Position numbers and translations under genes: made by a program. 6,392 nucleotides of DNA, from contig JACIYD010000098.1 in assembly GCA_014360105.1 (NCBI GenBank), positions 1-6,392 on the forward strand, given 5' to 3'. Below are positions 5,533 to 6,392 of the stretch, one piece after another. The notes under the pieces are model-generated. The model saw only the letters and a program-made list of their open reading frames with translations. It had not been told where the DNA came from and searched no databases. The stretch is from Clostridia bacterium (GTDB taxonomy: Bacteria > Bacillota > DSM-521 > Neomoorellales > SLTJ01). Positions within the stretch are counted from its first letter, which is position 1. Each line of letters opens with the position of its first letter.

Positions 5533-6392
5533 TTTGTCAAACTACGAAAACCACCGGGAAGAAAGAGCAGTACCAGCAGGAAAATGATTAAGCCGACAAC
5601 ATCCTTGTAACCCATGGAAATATAGGTGGCGCCCAGGGATTCCGCCACCCCCAGGGTCAGGCCGCCGAAGATGGCGCCCATGGTGCTGCCCATCCCGCCG
5701 AGAATGGTGATGATGAAAGCCTTGGCCGTGAAGAGATGCCCGATGTCAGGCCACAGATAAAAGATGGGCAAGAGCAGCGCCCCGCCTGCCGCCGCCAGGG
5801 CAGAGCCGAGGCCGAAGGTAATGACTGTAATGCGGGGCGCGTTGACCCCCATGTAAAGGGCGGCGTCACGGTCCTGGGCGGTGGCGCGGATGGAGCGGCC
5901 GATGTCCGTCCGGGTAAGGAAGAGGTGCAGCAGGTAGGTGAAAGCCATAGCAATCACAAACCCGATGGCCATGGGCACGTTTACCGAGATGTCGCCCAGG
6001 AAAAAGGTATCGCCGGAATAGCCGGTGGTTACGGAACGGTAGTCGGATTTAAAGATCAGGCGCACAATCTCCGTTAAGACCAGCATGATGCCCACGGTCA
6101 GCAAGACCTGATTTTCCGGGAGAATGGACTCTATGTGGACCAAACGGTTGATCATGTAGCGCTGAATAAAGCAGCCGAGGAGAAAAAGTGCCGCCATCGC
6201 TGGAAAAAGGCCCAGGTAGGGATCCAAACCCCATAGCTGGTAGCAGACATAGACCACGTACATGCTCACCATTACCAGCGCGCCGTGGGCGAGGTTGATG
6301 ATTTTCATCACGCCCATAATCAGCGTCATGCCGATGGCAATGAGGGCATACATGCCGCCAAGGAGGAAGCCGCTGATTACGGCCTGGCCGAA
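5526..6392 (-). CDS. livH: Branched-chain amino acid type ABC transporter permease LivH (5' end missing)
   Basis: Inner-membrane permease of a HAAT-family importer, expected to pair with the LivM product downstream to form the translocation channel. The frame is open to the window edge, so the true start lies beyond position 6392; 288 residues are visible, nearly the usual family length of about 290-300. The protein is strongly hydrophobic with about eight likely membrane segments. Family hallmarks are visible: INLAHG at visible residues 32-37 after the first segments, the cytoplasmic loop RATAQDRDAALYMGVN at 169-184 that should contact an ATPase, the glycine-rich GGMGSTMGAIFGG at 232-244, and a FLPGG ending near 277-281. 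It ends with TGA at 5526-5528, inside the ribosome binding site of livM, which starts 7 bases later. The methionine at 6353 lies within the first conserved segment and is probably not the start, because the hydrophobic, LivH-like sequence continues upstream of it. The substrate cannot be inferred. Confidence 0.93.
   Translation of the reverse strand, partial: FGQAVISGFLLGGMYALIAIGMTLIMGVMKIINLAHGALVMVSMYVVYVCYQLWGLDPYLGLFPAMAALFLLGCFIQRYMINRLVHIESILPENQVLLTVGIMLVLTEIVRLIFKSDYRSVTTGYSGDTFFLGDISVNVPMAIGFVIAMAFTYLLHLFLTRTDIGRSIRATAQDRDAALYMGVNAPRITVITFGLGSALAAAGGALLLPIFYLWPDIGHLFTAKAFIITILGGMGSTMGAIFGGLTLGVAESLGATYISMGYKDVVGLIIFLLVLLFLPGGFRSLTKR

Overview
This 6.4 kb stretch is GC-rich by eye (about 60%). 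It is filled by eight closely packed genes, all read on the minus strand, so transcription runs from position 6392 toward position 1. Gaps between genes are 0 to about 35 bases and several genes overlap. No RNA gene, mobile element, CRISPR array or long non-coding stretch is visible. Most genes have strong GGAGG- or GAGGTGA-type ribosome binding sites, several use GTG starts, and the respiratory complex is menaquinone/diheme-like. Together these would fit a high-GC Firmicute (for example a thermophilic Clostridia relative), but this is a weak inference and other anaerobic or thermophilic bacteria are possible.

Upstream half (6392 to 3144): a branched-chain amino acid type (HAAT family) ABC importer in the order livH (5' end outside the window), livM, livG, livF, meaning two membrane permeases and two ATPases. 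The substrate-binding protein is not in the window and may lie upstream of livH. The real substrate cannot be told from these genes. LivG has an unusual ABC signature motif.

Downstream half (3115 to 1): a complete flavoprotein subunit, two small membrane anchors and most of the iron-sulfur subunit of a succinate dehydrogenase/fumarate reductase (complex II), in the order A-C-D-B. The last gene runs off the window at position 1. The flavoprotein has a Glu at the FrdA-type position near the covalent-FAD histidine, and the iron-sulfur subunit has an all-Cys [2Fe-2S] site as in FrdB. The two anchors share a histidine/glycine motif pattern with each other and between them supply enough conserved histidines for two b hemes.

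The two halves are joined by only about 28 bases with no terminator, so transporter and complex II may share one transcript. A plausible but unproven link is uptake of a substrate (branched-chain amino acid, carboxylate or similar) whose breakdown passes through propionyl-CoA/succinyl-CoA to succinate and is then oxidised by complex II. Everything here belongs to known families. The most notable points are the transporter/complex II arrangement, the paralogous histidine-rich anchors and the degenerate LivG signature. I see no clearly new system.
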